Assembly: GCA_004431415.1 (NCBI GenBank)
Contig: QPMI01000078.1
Span: 183,455-247,454, forward strand
Reading direction: 5' to 3'
Origin: Cyanophora paradoxa
Taxonomy: Eukaryota > Glaucocystophyceae > Cyanophorales > Cyanophoraceae
Length of the DNA: 64,000 nt
Position 1 is the first letter of the stretch. Every line of letters starts with the position of its first letter. The notes beneath the pieces are model-generated. The model saw only the letters and a list, made by a program, of their open reading frames with translations, was not told the origin of the DNA and searched no databases. Both the position numbers and the translations under genes were made by a program. Below, in pieces: positions 32,508 through 46,900 of the stretch.

Positions 32508-34935
32508 CTACTCTGTGAACGACGGCCGCGGGGAGGCGCGGGGCGGGCGCGGGGCGAGGCCCGGGGAGCTGAGCGGCGCGGGGGCCGAGGCGGCGGGAGC
32601 GAGGAGAAGAAGAGTGGGGTCCGAGCCGAGGGGCCGGGGCGGCGGCGGGGTCGAAGCGGCGCTGCCCAGCGCGTGACCGTCGAGGGGCGAGGCAGGCGGG
32701 ACAGATCTAGAGGCGCGGCCCGGGGAGGGAGTGGCCGGGGAGGCATGCGGGCCCGGGGACGCGGCGCCCCGGCCCGGGGAGGGGGGTACCACCGCGAAGG
32801 CTGGCGCGACCAGGCCGCCGGAGCGGGGCGGGGCGGGGGCGGGGCGGGGCGGGGGCGGCGCCGGAGGGGTACAGCGCCACGGGGGCGGAGGCGGCGGCGG
32901 GGAGGGGCGGGGCGGAGGGGGCGGGGGCGAGGCGCGGGGGCTCGGAGGCGGCGGGGGGTAGGGCGAGGGCGAGGGCGTCAGGGGGTAGAGGGGAGACGGA
33001 GACGGAAGAGGAGCGGCGGCCGAAGCGGGCGGGGGAGGCCCCCCCGGACCCGGAGCCGTTCGCCTCGGCGGGGGCGCGGCCGCGCAGGAGGAGCATCCCG
33101 AGGAGGCGCTCGTCAATAGCCGAGCGGGGCGACTGGGCGGAGGCGGAGGCGGAGGCGGCGGAGGGGGAGTCGGGGGGTACCCGATTCGGAGAGGGCCCCC
33201 GGATCCACTGGGCGGCGCGCAGGTCTGCCAGGGAGGAGAGGAGGCCGGCCTCGGCGAGGCGCCGCCGCTCGGCGCGGGAGAGGCCGGCGAAGGGACCGAA
33301 ACCCGCCTCCGCCGCGCTCTCCCAGTCTTCTTCGAGGGGCGCCGGGCTCACCACGGCGGAGCCGCGGCGTCGACTCCCCGGCCCTGTCGGGCGCGGGGAT
33401 GGGTCGAAGGCGGCGCCTTCGAGCGAGTCTTCGGAGGCGACGGAGTTGGAGCGCTCGGCGCGGCGGGCCGCAGCCGGCGACGGGGCCGGCGAGGCGCGCC
33501 GGGGCGCGGGGCCGGAGAGGGGGACGGCGAGGAGGCCCGAGGCGGGGGCCTCGTAGCCCAGCTCGCGGACCGAGATGTTGGGCAGCGAGCCGATGCGGCG
33601 CCGCGCGGCCAGCCGCGGGTGCGAGGGCGAGGGCGAGGGCGCTGCTTCGCCGCCGCCGCCGCCGCTGTTGTTGTTGAGGGGCGGCGGCGAGGGCGGCGGC
33701 GGCTGCTGCTGTGGGCCGCCGCCGGGAGCGGCGCCCGGGCGCGCGCGGCTGGGGCTGGGGGGGTGCAGGAAGATAGGGGGCGCGAGCCGCTCGCGATCGG
33801 GGGCGCGGCGGGGGCAAGCCCTTCCGCCTCGGGCGGGGCCGGGGCGTCCGGGGCGAGCCAGGCGGGGCGGGCTCCGAGGCCCATGGCAGCAAGGCCGCCG
33901 CCGCCCTCCTCCTCCGCGGAGACCAGAAGCTCGTCCTCGTCGGGTCTGGGGCTGGGCGCCGGGCCTGGCGCGTGCACCACCGGCAGGGAGGCCGAGCGAC
34001 GCCACGCGCCCGGCCGCCGGCCCCGCCCGCCGGCGACGCCACGGGCCGGGGACGTGGGGACGGCCCCTCGCCGCCGTGGGCGGGGGACGGGCCCGGGGCG
34101 AGGAAGAAGAGAGCCGGGGGAGCGGGAGGAGGCGCGCGGGGCGCTCCAGTCGAGGGCGGGGTTCGAGCTCGTGCCGGGGCCGAGGGGGCGACGAGCGCGG
34201 CGCGCCCGCGCGGCGAGTCCGGCGCGGGGGGCGCGCCGCCGACGCGTGGGGACGGCCCGGCGCCTCCGCCGCCGCCGAGGACGATGGACGAGCGCCGGGG
34301 GGCGATGGAAGACCCGGGGCGCCCCTCGGGGGCCGTACCCGGGGCCGTCGTCGGCTCGTCGTACCCCTCGGGGCCCAGCGACGCCCGCCAGTCGCCCTCC
34401 GAATCCGGCGAGGGGGTACCGGCGCCGCGCACGGCCTCCTCGGGGGGAGGCCGGAAGCCCCCCACGGGCAGCGGCTCGAGCCTGCTAGCAGAGCCGGGGC
34501 GCGGGGGCGTCTGCGGCGTGCGCGGGGGCGTGCGGGGGGGCGTCCGCGCCGTGCCAGCAGCAGCAGCCGCCGCCGCAACCTCAGCGGCGGCGACCCAGGA
34601 AGAGGGGTCGAGGATAATGGAGCTGGGGCGGGCCGAGGCGAGCGGCCGGGGCGAGGCGGCCGCCGAGACGCCCCCGCGGGCGTCGGACTGCAGCTCGGGC
34701 GTCCCCGGCCCGTCGGAGCCGCCCGCCGCCGACGCGTCCGACGAGGCGGGCGGTGAGGCCGCCGAGTCGAGCAGAACGAGCGCCGGCGGCGGCGGCTGCG
34801 GCGGCGCCGCCCCTGCCCCCGGTCCCGTGCCGCCGCCGCCGAGCCGCACGCGCCTTCCAGGCCGGACTCGTCGGCCGCCAGCTGCAGCTGCAGGCTCTCC
34901 GCCCGTCCCTCGCTGCGCGCGCGGACGGAGATCAT
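32508..34935 (-). other. Disordered cytoplasmic tail of the giant gene
   Basis: Pro/Ala/Ser/Arg-rich coding region; frames switch several times in GC runs. Recurrent RR-S-S/S-V motifs (PRRSSIVLGG, RRIGSLPNISVRELGY, FGRRSSSVSVSP, AERSNSVASEDSLEG) look like basophilic kinase sites. Ends PRPSFTE at 32508. No folded domain seen. Confidence 0.45.
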
Positions 34936-37900
34936 GAGCGGCGCCGGCTAAAGTAAGGGGCCGCCGGGCGGGGCGGGGCGGGGCGGGGCGGGGCGGGGCG
35001 GGGCGGGGCGCGCCTCTCGGCCTTGTCGTCATTGTCTCGTCCTAGCGAGCTTGAGGAGGCCTGGCCGGCGGGCGGCTGGGCCGGCTTGACCTCAAGCTTG
35101 AGCTTCCCCCGCCCGGCCCGCTTGGCGGCCGGGATCGTCTCGATCTGCTTCTGGATGATCCGCTGTCCAACGAACAGATCAGAGGCAAGAGAGAGGAGAG
35201 GGCGGGGGGGGGGGGGGGGGGGGGGGGTAGGCGAACGTTGAGGAGGGCGCGGGGGGAGAAGGCGCGGCGGAGGAGGGCGAGGGAGGGGCGGAGGCCCAGC
35301 GGCCGCAGGCTCGCCACCGCCGTCGAGACCGCCTGCGGGGCGGGAGGCGTCAGCTGCAGAGCAAGGGGGAGCAGGCGGGCGGGCGGGGGCGGAGCAGGCT
35401 ATACGCCGCAAGCTTCTTGAAAACTGTAGGCGGGGCGGGGCGGGGCGGGGCGGCGCGCACGATGACGAGGAGGCGGAGGGAGCGGAGCTGGTTGAGGACG
35501 AGCAGGAACGTCGTCGCCAGGCTCAGCGCCAGGATCCCTGCCCCAAGATGAAGAGAGGAAGTCAGAGAGTGAAGACGGCCGGGCAGGGATATGATGTTTG
35601 CTTGCTGGCCTCGACAGGCCGCTGAGGCTTCTAGAGCTTAAGATTGGACTGCCACTTTAGCTTACGAGCGCAGCGCGAGGCCCGCACGCGGGCGGGGGCG
35701 GGGGCGGGGCCGGGGGCGGGGGCGGGGCGGACCCTGGCCGGCGTGGGCGGGGTACGAGCCGGCGAGGTCGCGGTGGAGGTGTACCCCCAGCATCAGGCCG
35801 TACATGATGATCTCCGCCACCGAGGCCACCAGCTGCGCGGGGGCGGGCGGGGGCGAGGGCAAGGTGAGAAGGGCGAGGGAGAAGGGCGAGGGAGAGGGGC
35901 GAGGGAGAGGGGCAGGCGGAGAAGAGAGCAGCGAATCTAGCAGCGCAGATCTAGAAGGAAGGACTGGGCGGAGGACTCTAGCGTTGGACCTAGAGGACTG
36001 AACTGGAATCTAGCATTGTGAATCTAGAAGGGCCAGGAGGGGGTGGACGGACGGACCTGGATGCCCGTCTCGATGTGGCTCGCGTAGGGGCGCGTCGCCG
36101 CTACCCACACCAGGTACGCCTGCCCGGCCCGGGTCGTCAGACCCCAACAAACAAGAGTGGAGGCGGCGAGAGGCGAGGAACCAAACTAAAGTTTAGCTAT
36201 AGCTGCTGCTTTACGTGTTTTTACTTTATACACGATTGTATTTATTGTGCCAAGCCAAACCGAAATCGCTGACCGAGCAGAGGGCGAGGAGGAGGGCGAG
36301 CTGGGTGGTGGTCTCGTTGCCCTGGGAGGCGGCGAAGAGGCCGAGGACGAGGGCGACGGCGAACTTCTTGGCGAGGTCGACGCACTCGGCCAGGTACGCC
36401 CGCCGCTCGCTCGCGAACATCTGCGGAGGAGGAGACGAAGTGAGTGCGAGAAGAGAAAGGTTCGAATGTAAGTAAGAGGAGGCTTTAATCATAATCATGG
36501 GCTCTAGATCTAGATCCGACAGCTGCGCCTTCTAATTATATATTAGAGTGGAGGGCGCGCGCGTGCCTCGTAGAGCGGGGCGTAGCGGACGAGGGTGTCC
36601 TCCCAGGCGGCCGCCGTCGCCATCCAGCCGCCCCGGTCGAACCGGTCCTCCAGGTGCTCCAGCGACGCGTTCAGCGCCCGCAGCGCCAGACGCAGGCTCC
36701 TGCACGCATCGGGCGCGCGGCGGAGTCGGTTAGAGTGAGAGGGGGAGGTAGATATCGAAGTCTTGCGAGCAACCGAGCAAGCGATATCGAAGGGGAGGTG
36801 GGGCTGTGTCTATGAATCTCGAGCTCAGTGCAGAGGGCAGGAGCGCCAGGGCAGGGCAGGAGCGCAGGAGCGGGCAGGAGGACAGGAGCCAGTCGGTTAA
36901 GAGTTAGAGGCAGAGGCTCGGGGCGATATCGAAGGGGAGGTGGAATTATCTGTATCTCGGTGCAGAGGGCAGGCGCGCGCACCCGAGGAGGGCGAGCGGG
37001 GGCGCCAGGAGCGCCCGCGTGGCGGCCTCGCGGATCCGGAGGCGCGACGAGGCGGGGGAGGCGGGGCGCGGGGGGAGGACGAAGGCGGCGAGGGCGGCCC
37101 ACTCGCGGGTGAGGAAGCGGGGCACCGCCTCCCGCGCCGAGACCCGCACCGGCAGCGTCGGCTGATAAGGGGGGAGGGCAGGAGGCGCCGTCAGTGCTAG
37201 TCGAGGAGGCCCGGGAGCCGCGAAATTAAATGATGACGCGCGTGGGAGAGAAAGAGCTTGGGACTTCAAGCTCTAACGCTCTAAAGCTCTAAAGCTTGAA
37301 AGCTTAAAAGAGGTCGAGTCTTCAAGCTTAAAGCCAGAGGAGTAATACACAGCCGGGGGCGCATGCGCACGCAGAAGAGGATGCGGCGGCGGCGGACGAC
37401 GAGCGCGTGGACGAAGGCGGCGCCGGCCGCGATCAAGCCCAGCACGCCGGCCTGCAGAAAATCAGGGAAAGGAAGGAAAGGAAAGAGAGGGATGGAGGAG
37501 TAATGTACCGCGAGGAGGGAGGCGGCAGCAGCGGGCGCCGGGTCGGCGAGGCGGAGAACGCGGCCGCACTGGAGGACGACCCCCTGCATCGCCACGATCC
37601 CGAACTGCGCAGGAGCGGCGCGTCAGCTCCGGCGGGTTGCTCTATCTCTGACGTTTTAGCTTTCGGGGGGCGGGGGCGGGCGCGCCATGATCTCGATCTT
37701 CTAGGAATCTAATCTAAGCCTCGAGCTTCTATTGTGCGCTTCTATTAGATTGGATTCTTAGGTGTGCGGGGCCGGGCCGGGGCCGGGGCCGGGGGCGGGC
37801 GCGCCATGATCTCGATCTTGGGGGCCTTGAGGTCGACGGGGAGGTGCCCGCCCGTGCGGCCCCGCAGCGCCCGCTTGAACAGCACCTTCATCAGCACCTG

Positions 37901-40900
37901 CGCGCGCAGGCGGCCGCGGGGCTTCTTCGTCAGCTCAGCGCCCCAAGCGTGCGGGCGGGCGTGGCGGCGGAAGCTTCTCAAGCCGAGGGGCGGCGGGCCC
38001 GGCTCGGCTCGGATAGGCTCGGCTAGGCTCGGCCCTCGCTTGCTTCCGTAGAAGGGCGGCGGGGGGCGGGGCGAGGCGGGGCGGGGCGGAAGCTTCTTCT
38101 TAAGCTTCTTAAGCTTCTCGGGGGCCGAACTCGGGGCGGGGCGGGGCGGGGCGGGCGCGCCGTCGGCGGCGGAAGCTTAAGCTTCTTAAGCCGAGGGGCG
38201 GGGGCTTCTTAAGCTTCTTAAGCTTCTTAAGCTTCTTAAGCTTCTTAAGGCGGGGGCGGGGCGGGCCTTGAAGGCAGCGATGAGGGCGAAGCCGACGAGG
38301 GTCCAGAAGACGGCCGTGACGAAGGCCGAGACGACCGAGCCCGCGTCGTGCCGCAGCCGCCTAAGTTAGATTAGATCCGACCCGATCGGATTAGGGCGGG
38401 GCGGGGCGCACGGCGAGTCGCCGGGGGGCGGGGCGGGGCCGTAGGCGCCCGTGATGAGCGGGGCGAAGGGCGAGGCGGTGGGCAGCATCAGCGCCCACTC
38501 TGCGGATCGGGCGGAGACGTCGACGACGCGGTCAGGGACAGCAACGGGCGGGGCGGGGCGGGGCGGGGAGGGGGTGCGGAGGCAGGCCAGGAGTACTAGT
38601 GGTCAGATAGAGTACTTTACGGGGCTGGGAGGCGGAGGCGCGTGCGGGCGCGCACGGAGGGAGGAGGTCATGGAGGCATAGACGTCGGGCATGGCGGAGC
38701 CGCCGACGTAGCCCGAGGCCGCCACCGACGCCAGGTGCTGCGCGGCCGCGGGCGTCAAACGCGAGGCGCGAGGCGCGGGGCGCGAGGCGTTGGTATTCGA
38801 TGGGGGGGCGGGAGATGTGGGCCTAGGTCTAAGATCGCTGGCGACCTAGGCCTAGATCTGGAGTCCACGTCTCTGGTGGTGGAGAGGGGGGGGGGGAGGT
38901 ACTACGGCACCTGGAAAGTGTTGAGGAGCTTGCCACCGCCCTTCATCAGCCGCTTCCCGTGCTCCATGAGCTCGCCCTGGGGCCCCACCGGCACGGCCGC
39001 CGCCCCCGCCCCGACACCGCCGCCGCCAAAGGAGTACAGGGCGGTGCCCTTGCCCTCCGCGTCTCCGCCGGCGCCGGCGCCGCCGCCGGCGCCCTCGCTG
39101 TTGAGTGGCTTGACGAAGACGACGCTAGGCGGGCGGTAGAGCACGCGCCGGTCCTCCGAGGGCGGCGGCGTCGCCTCGAGCTCCGGCGTCTTTGCCCGCG
39201 GTCCAAGGCCGGGGCCGGCGTCCGAGGGGCGCAGGAGCCGCACGGGGAGCGGCGGCGCGCGGGCGGCGTCGGCCTCGAGGCGGGCGAGCTGGTCCTCGGT
39301 GAGGGGCGGCAGGCTCAGCGAGCCGCGCCCGCCGTAGCGCCCCTGCAGGTACTCCCGGTGCCGCAGCGCCGTCGAGACCGTCCCGGGGGACCCCACGGGC
39401 ATGCCGCCGCCCCCTCCCGTCGCCCCCGCGGCGCCGGCCGTCGTTCCGCTCGCCGCCGCCGCCGTCCCTCCGCCGCCGGCGGCCGCGGCGGCAGCTGCTG
39501 CTCCGGCCGGCGCGGCGGCGGCCGCCGCGGCGGCGGCGGTGGCGGCCGCCGTCGAAGAGGCCGCCGCGAGAGCCGTCCCGACCGACGCTGTCGTCGCTGC
39601 CGCCGCCGCCCTGCGCAGAGCAGCGAGGCGCGCGTCAGGTCCAGAAGCCACAAAGAGCGGGGTGGGCCCTGCAGCTGCCGCACCCGACAGCGCTGCTCGT
39701 GACCGCCGCCGCTGCCGCCGTCGCCGCGGCGCTGGCGGCCGCCGTCGCCGCGGCGGTTGTCGCTGCGGCGGCCACCTGCGATGTGACGTAAGCCCAAAGC
39801 CAAAGGCGCGCGAGGTAAAGAAGGCGGACGGACCGCGGCGACGGCGGCGACGCCCGACACGACGACGGCGGCGCCTGCGAGGGCAGACACCGCCGCCGCC
39901 GCCGAGCTCCCCTGCGCCACCGCCACTGCGCGAAGCCCGTTAATTTCGAAGAACGCTTGAGGGACCGAGAGACGAGCCGAGCCGCGCATGCGCACCGGGG
40001 TCCGGCGTGGCCGTCGGGGTGGGCGCGGGCCCCGCCGGGGCGGCGGGGTACGCGACCACTACGGTCGTGACGGCCTCGGTGGAGTACCCCAGGCGGTTGG
40101 CGGCCGTGTACGAGAGCACGTACGAGCCCTCGGGCATCCCCGCCGGGAACTCGAACGAGGGGGAGGAGGCGGCGGACGTGTCCAGAACGGCGCCTTCGGG
40201 CCCCGAGAGCAGCGCCCAGGCGCTGGAGACCACCATGTCCGTCGGGTCGGAGGCGTCGGCCGCCAGCAGCGCCCCCTCGCTCCGGTTCGTGACGCGGTAG
40301 AGAGCGGGCAGGACCACGGAGGGGTACGACTCGTCTGCTCGGGGGCGGGGAGGAGGATGATGATGAGGGGGCGGCGGGCGCACGGGGGGTGGCGGGGAGG
40401 CGAGGAGGCGCGCCGAGGAACTCGGGCTCGTTTTATTGTCTTTATAGGAGCTAGAGCGTTGAAATATGAGGGGCTGAAATATGAGGAGCTAGGAGCTATG
40501 AATAGAGCGTTGAGGAGCTAGAGGATTTCTTTAGATGAGCGTTAGGGGGCGAGCCGGGGAGGCGAAGTGCTCTATAGGGGTACGATTTATTGGGGGAAGC
40601 GGGCGGCCGGGGGGTGGCGGGGGCGCGCCGAGGAACTCGGGCTCGGATGCGCTGTAGGAGAGGACGGGGCCGCCAAAGGCCCCCGCTGCGGCCGCGGCGA
40701 CGGCGGCGGGCAGGCCCGCCATCTGCGCCCGCACCGCCGCGTACCCCTGCGGGCGAAAGCTGGAAGGTTAGAGAGGTTACGAAGGTTGGAGATTGCACGT
40801 CGTAAAGGTTCTTAAGGCTGATTTATAGAAGTCAGATTGAAGGCGGCACGAGGCTCGAAATTCGATTGAGGAGCCTAGCCTAGCAGGCTCAAGGCCCGAG

Positions 40901-43900
40901 GTTCAAGGTTCCGAGTTCGATTGGGGGAAGGCAGGTAAATAGGCTCAAGGCCCGAGGTTCGAGGGCAGGGAGGGAGGGAGGGCGGGGGGGCGGGCGCGGG
41001 GGGCGGACGGCGGCCTGGTCGACGGGGGCGAGGCGGTAGCGGAGTAGGACCGAGCCGCGGAGCACCGACACGCCGAAGACCTGCGGGAGCGGGGGAGCAA
41101 GCTCAGGTGAGCTCTAGTGTGAGCGCGCACGGAGGAGGGGCGCACGGAGGCGGTGCCGGGGGCGAGGGGCTGCATGCCGGCGATGCGCCCCGGAAGCGGC
41201 GAGGCGGGCCCGGGGGCCGCCGAGGCCCCGCCGGGCCCGACAGCGAGGCCGTGCTCGGCCGCGAAGGCGTCGAAGTCGAGGTCCAGCTTCACCTCCACGA
41301 TAAAGGCTGCGGGGCGGGAGCTTAAGGGTTTCTGAGGGAGGCGTGGGATGGGGCGGGGGGGGGGAGGGGGGGGCGAGGGATCGCCGCGCACTGTGCGGGG
41401 GGTACACGTGGACGGTCAGTCGGGTCACGTTGGCGGCGGGGGCGGAGGCGGGGGCGCCGGGCGGGTCCGCCACGTCGACGCGCAGCTCGAAGACCTGGGG
41501 TGGGGGCGTGAGAGGGGGGGGGGGGGGGGAGGGGAGGGGGGGGTGGAGGAGGAGGAGGGGGGGTAGAGGAGCGAGCGCACGTAGGCGCCCTGGGCGGGCC
41601 GGAGGACGGTGGCCGAGCAGGGCGGCGAGGCCGCGGGGCGGAGCGTCGTCGCGTTGCGCGGCGGGCGCGGCGGCGAGACCTGCACGGGCGAGCGAGCGTG
41701 AGGAGAAGAGAAGTGGGGCTGAAGAAGGAGGAGAGGGAAGGGGAGGCGCACGAGGCGCCAGGAGCAGCGCGGGGCGACGCCGGGCGCGGCAGCGGCGGCG
41801 GCGGCGGATCCGTCCAGCAGGAACGAGGCGAGCGGGAGGCGGAAGGAAAGGTCGGGCGCGGCGGCGCCGCCTCCGCGCGAGGCGGGCGGCGGGGGCTCCG
41901 CCGGGGTGGAGAGCGGGGTGGCGACCGAGGTCGGCGAGGTGCCGGCCGCGCTCGTCGCGTTGGCGATGCACGCGTAGGACGACTGTGGCCGGAGGCCCTG
42001 CACCGGCACGCGCACCCGCGCCGCCCCGCCGGCACAGGCGCCGACGCCGAGCTCGGCGGGCCGCCGGCGGCGCCGCCGAGAGGCTCGCAGGAGACGGAGA
42101 CGGAGAGGGCGGGGCTCCCGCGGCCCGGTCCGAGCGCCACGGTCACGTTTGCAGAGCGCGGGCCGGCCGCCACGTCGACGATGGACGGCGCCGCCGGCGC
42201 GTCCGCCGCCGTCGTCGCGGCCGCCGGCGCCGAGGCCGGCGACGCCCCCTCCGCGTTGACGGCGACCGCCGTGCACTCGTACTCCGTGGCAAACCGCAGG
42301 CCCGACACGCGGACGGCGACGCGGGAAGCGTTGGAGAAGGGGGCGAGCGCCGACGCGACGTGCGGGGCGGCGTCCGCGGCGCCAGCGCCGACGCCGGCCT
42401 CGGCGCAGGAAACGGCCACCTCGGAGATGGCGCTGCCGCCGTCGAAGCCCATCTCGACGGTCACATCCAGCGCCGCCGGGCCAACGGCCGCGGCGCTCGC
42501 GCGCGGCGCGGCCGGCGGCTCGCCGCCGTGGCGAAAGGGGCCGCGTGGCCGGCGGGCGACGTGCCAGCGGCGTTCGTCGCGTTGGCGGAGCACGAATAAG
42601 AGGCGTTGGGCTGCAGGGAGGACACGGCATGGCCGCCCACGCCGCCCCGGGGCCAACCTCCACGACGCCCGTCCACACGGCGGCGCCGGCGGGGCCACTG
42701 CCGGCCGGGCGGCAGCTCGCGGCGGCCCGCGCGACACGCGCGCCGCCGTCGAAGCCGAACGTTACGTTGAGGACGGCCGAGCGCGATCCCACCACGGCGA
42801 CGGACACGGCCAGCGGCGCCGCGGGCGCCTCCGCCAGCGTCGCGGCTGGGAGAGCGGCGAGCGCGCCGGAGACGCCGACGCCGTTCGTCGCAGTCGCGTT
42901 GCAGGCGTAGTTCGACGCCGGCCGCAGACCAGCGACGACCACCTCGACGCTCGCGGCGCCGCCCGGCACGGGCGACGAGGCGGAGCCGGCGGGCAGCCCA
43001 GTGGCGCCGTCGAAGCACGCGACGGCGGCGGCGGAGACGGCGCTGCCGCCGTCGCCCGCGAGCGTCACGGCAAAGGCGAGCTGCCGCGGGGCCGCCGCTG
43101 CGAGGGCGAGCGCCGGCGCGGCCGGCGCCTCCGCCGCCGTGCGGAACGCGCCCGAGGACGTGCTCCCGGCCGTCCCGACAAAGTTGCTCGCGTTGGCGCT
43201 GCAGACGAAGGTGCCGTTCGGGCTCAGCCCGACCACCGTAAAGTTAACGTGGTCAACGTAGTGCGCCACGGGCAAGACGCCGCCCCAGACGGCGGGGCCG
43301 CCGGCCGCCGGCCCGCAGCTCGCCGCCGCCCTCTCGATCCACGCGCCGCCGTTGCCGCCGAGGCGGACGGTCAGGAGGGCGCCGCGGGCGGCGACGGACG
43401 AGACCGTCACGGAGACCGGTGCAGGCGCCTCCTCGGCGGGCGTCGTGAAGGCCGCCGAGTAGGTCTTGGGTCCCGTCCCCACGCCGTTCGTCGCGTTGGC
43501 GACGCAGACGTACGTCGTGTTGGGCGTCAGTCCGGCGACGTGGAACTGAGCCGCGGGCGCCCCGTCGGGCACGGCGGCCGACTCGCCCCAGACGGAGGCG
43601 GCGCCCTCAGCGGGGCGGCAGCTCGCGTCGGCCCGCGTGATCCGCGATCCGCCGTCGAAGCCGAAGACGACGGACAGGGCCGCCTCGCGCGCCGTCTCGA
43701 GCGCGACCGTCGCCAAGGCGGGCGCCGCCGGCGGTTCCGCCTCCGTCGTGAACGCCGGGGCCGACGCCGCGGGCGACGCGCCGGCCGCGTTCAGCGCCGA
43801 CGCGCTGCAGACGTACGTCGTGTTGGGCACGAGGCCGACCGCCGTGAAGTTGGCGGAGCGCGCGCCGGGCTCGACGGGAACCGTCTCGCTCCATGCCGGC

Positions 43901-46900
43901 CCGGCGCCGCCGGCGCCGATGGGCACGCAGGCGGCCGTCGCGGTGGCGACGGCGGCGCCGCCGTCGAAGCCGAGGGCCGCCGAGACGAACACGGAGCGGG
44001 AGTTGATGGGGATGGCGGTCACGCGGCTCGGGGCGGCGGGCGGCTCGGCGTCCGTGGCGAACGGCGCGAGGTCGCTCCACGGGGAGGTCCCGAGGGCGTT
44101 GGTGAGGTAGGCCTGGCAGTCGTAGCGCGTTGCGGGCCAGAGCCCCGACACCGTCACCTCGATCGGCCCCGCCGCGTCCGGCGGGACCTCGACGGAAGCG
44201 AAGAAGACGGCCGCGGTGTCGTTGCAGCGCGCGCCGGCGAACGCGATGGGGATGCCGCCGCCGAATAGCGTCTCCAGGGAGAGCGCGATGGCGCGCGACG
44301 AGGCGGCGGCGGACTGGATGCGCGGCGGCCACGGGATCTCCGGGAGGGTCCTGGCGGCGACCGCCGCGCCCACGGGCGAGGCGCCCAGCGCGTTGACGAG
44401 CACGCCCCGGCAGTAGTACAGGACCCCGGGCTCCAGACCGGCGAACGGGAACGAGAACGACGCGGGGCTCCTGCCGGTCGTGTTGACAGTGGCGGCGACG
44501 ACGGGGGCGCCGTCGAGCGACGTGGCGCAGCTCGCGTTGGCGGCCGTCAGGTTGAGGCCGCCGTCGAAGACGACGGCGATGGACACGTTGAGGGAGCGCG
44601 AGCCCGTCACGGCAACGGCGACGGCGGGCGCGGCCGGTGGCTCGGGCAGCGCGACAAAGTCCACGTTCGGGTCGCTGCGGGAGCGCGCGCGCGCGTGAGG
44701 GACCTGGAGACTGCGTTTGCGAGGGCCGGGGCGACGGCGGGGGCGCACCTGTCCTCGGCGCCCACGGTGTTGTTGGCGAACCCGTCGACGGTGTACGGCG
44801 AGCCCGGCACGAGGCCCCAGACCGTCGCCGTCGCGTTGGGCGCCCCGGGCGGCACGGCGACGGAGCTGAGGTTGTAGTAGAGGAGGCCGGTCGGGAGGCG
44901 GACGCGGAGCGCGGCGAACGTGATCGGGCTGCCCCCATCGCTGCTGAACACGACCGTGCCGGTGACGAAGCGCGAGCCGTAGACGACGTTGACCAGGCTC
45001 GGCCGCGACGGCTTGTCGGGCGGCGTCGTGATGACGACGTACGGCCCGTCGGGAGAGCGCCCGATATCTTTAATTAAGAAGCGTCAGCTGCAGGGTGACC
45101 GGCAGATAGCTGAGTGAATGCGCACCGTTGTAGGCCCATGCGGTGCAGTTGTAGGCGTTGGCGGGCCGCAGCGAGCCGACGGAGAGGAGGGTACCGGTCG
45201 TGTACGACGTGAACGTGTTCACGTCGACCGAGGCCAGGCCCGTGCTGACGCGGACGCAGCTGCCGGTCGCGTTGCGCACGGGCCGGCCGCCGTCCTCGAA
45301 AAAGTCCGTCTCCATGTTGATCTGCCGCGCGTGGGCAGCCTTCCAGCCGCCGTTCCGCGAGGCGATCGTCACCGCGGCCGGCGGCTCCGGCAGCGTCGCG
45401 ACGACGAACGCGCCGGAGCGGGCGGCGCCGGCACCGGCGCCGGCGCCGGTCGCCTCGTCGACGCGCGCCTCACAGCGGTAGTAAGAAGCGCGGCGGAGGC
45501 CCGCGAGGTAGAACGTCGCGTTCGTCGGGCGGGTCGGCTCCGTCACCAACAGCGTCCCGTTCGCGAGGGAGGGCCCGTTCGGGACGCTCGCGTTGGCGCA
45601 CGTGAAGGAGACGGTCGCGGAGGCGTAGACAGAGACGCCGTCCGTGGCCCCCAGGACCAGGTTGAGCGTTGCCGTCCTGGACTGGACGTCCAACAGCTCG
45701 ACGACCGGGGCGGGCGGGGCGGCGGCGGCGGCGGGCGTCGACACGACGGCAGTCGCTGGCGACAGGGCAGGACCCAGGACGTTCCATACGGTCACCTGCG
45801 CGGGCGGGCGGGCACAGGCGTCATGATCAGTCACGACGGCGATCGCGAGCAGCGGGGGCAAGGGAAAGGACACAGGTCGGCGGACCTCGCAGTAGTAGCT
45901 CGTGAGAGGGGCGAGGCCCCTGAAGTGGAAGTCCGCGAACACGATGTAGGAGGGAAGGGCGAGCGTCTGGGTCTGGGCCGTGGCGGCGAAGTTCTCCGAC
46001 TCGCCGCAGGCCGCCGTGGCGTTTGTCACCGCCGAGCCGCCGTCGTCGTCGATCACGATCGCGACGTGGAGGGTCGTCGGGTCGTCCGCATGGGCGCCGA
46101 GCGTCGGCGGGGGCGGCACCTCCGCGAGCGTCGTGAACGTGGCGGCGTTGGACGCGGGCGAGCTGCCCTTCCAGTTCCGCGCTGTGGCGGTGCAGGACCA
46201 GGGCTTGCCCGGGCGGAGGTTCCCGACGGTGTAATTCGCCGTCGCCGCGATGGTTGCCGCGGTGGAGTTTGCGACCGTCGCGGTGACGCTCGGAAGCCCC
46301 GCGCTCGTGCACTGGACGGTCACCAGCGTGATCTCGGCGCCGTTGCTCGCTCCAAGCGTGATGCTCACGTTCACGGTCCGGGAGCCAGTGCCAGTTCGGG
46401 CGAGAGTCGGTGCGTTCGGCCTGTACGCAGTCGTGGTGAATGACCAGACCACTGGACCCGACGTCCCTGCGAGGAATTCGAAGAACCAGTCACGATCAGA
46501 CCACTACGTATACGGGCGATTGTTTGAACTTCACGAAATCAAAGCGCACCAACGGCGTTGGTGAGGTTGGCGAAGCAGCGGTAAGACACCATAGGGACCA
46601 GCACGTTCGAGGTCCTGAAGGTGGTCGGCGACGTTGGGTTCGTGACGCGCGTGCCCCAGACCGAATCGCCCGTGCTCGACACCGCGCAGCTCGCCGTCGC
46701 GAAGAGGATCGGCGATCCCCCGTCGTAACCGAACGTCATGCCCAGCCTCGCGTACACGGAGTCTTCGAAAAAGGAAGAAAGGATCGGGGTGGCGGGGACC
46801 TCGGCCGGCGTCTGAACCGCGACGACGGCCGAGGTGGGCGAGGTCCCGACGCCGCTGGTCACGTTGGCGGAGCAGTAGTACGCCCTTCCCGGCGCCAGCG

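Noticed and set aside
41343-44268. Long rightward open frames (418 and 856 codons) opposite the FN3 region
   Set aside because: Arg/Gly-rich shadows of the conserved FN3 frame on the minus strand.
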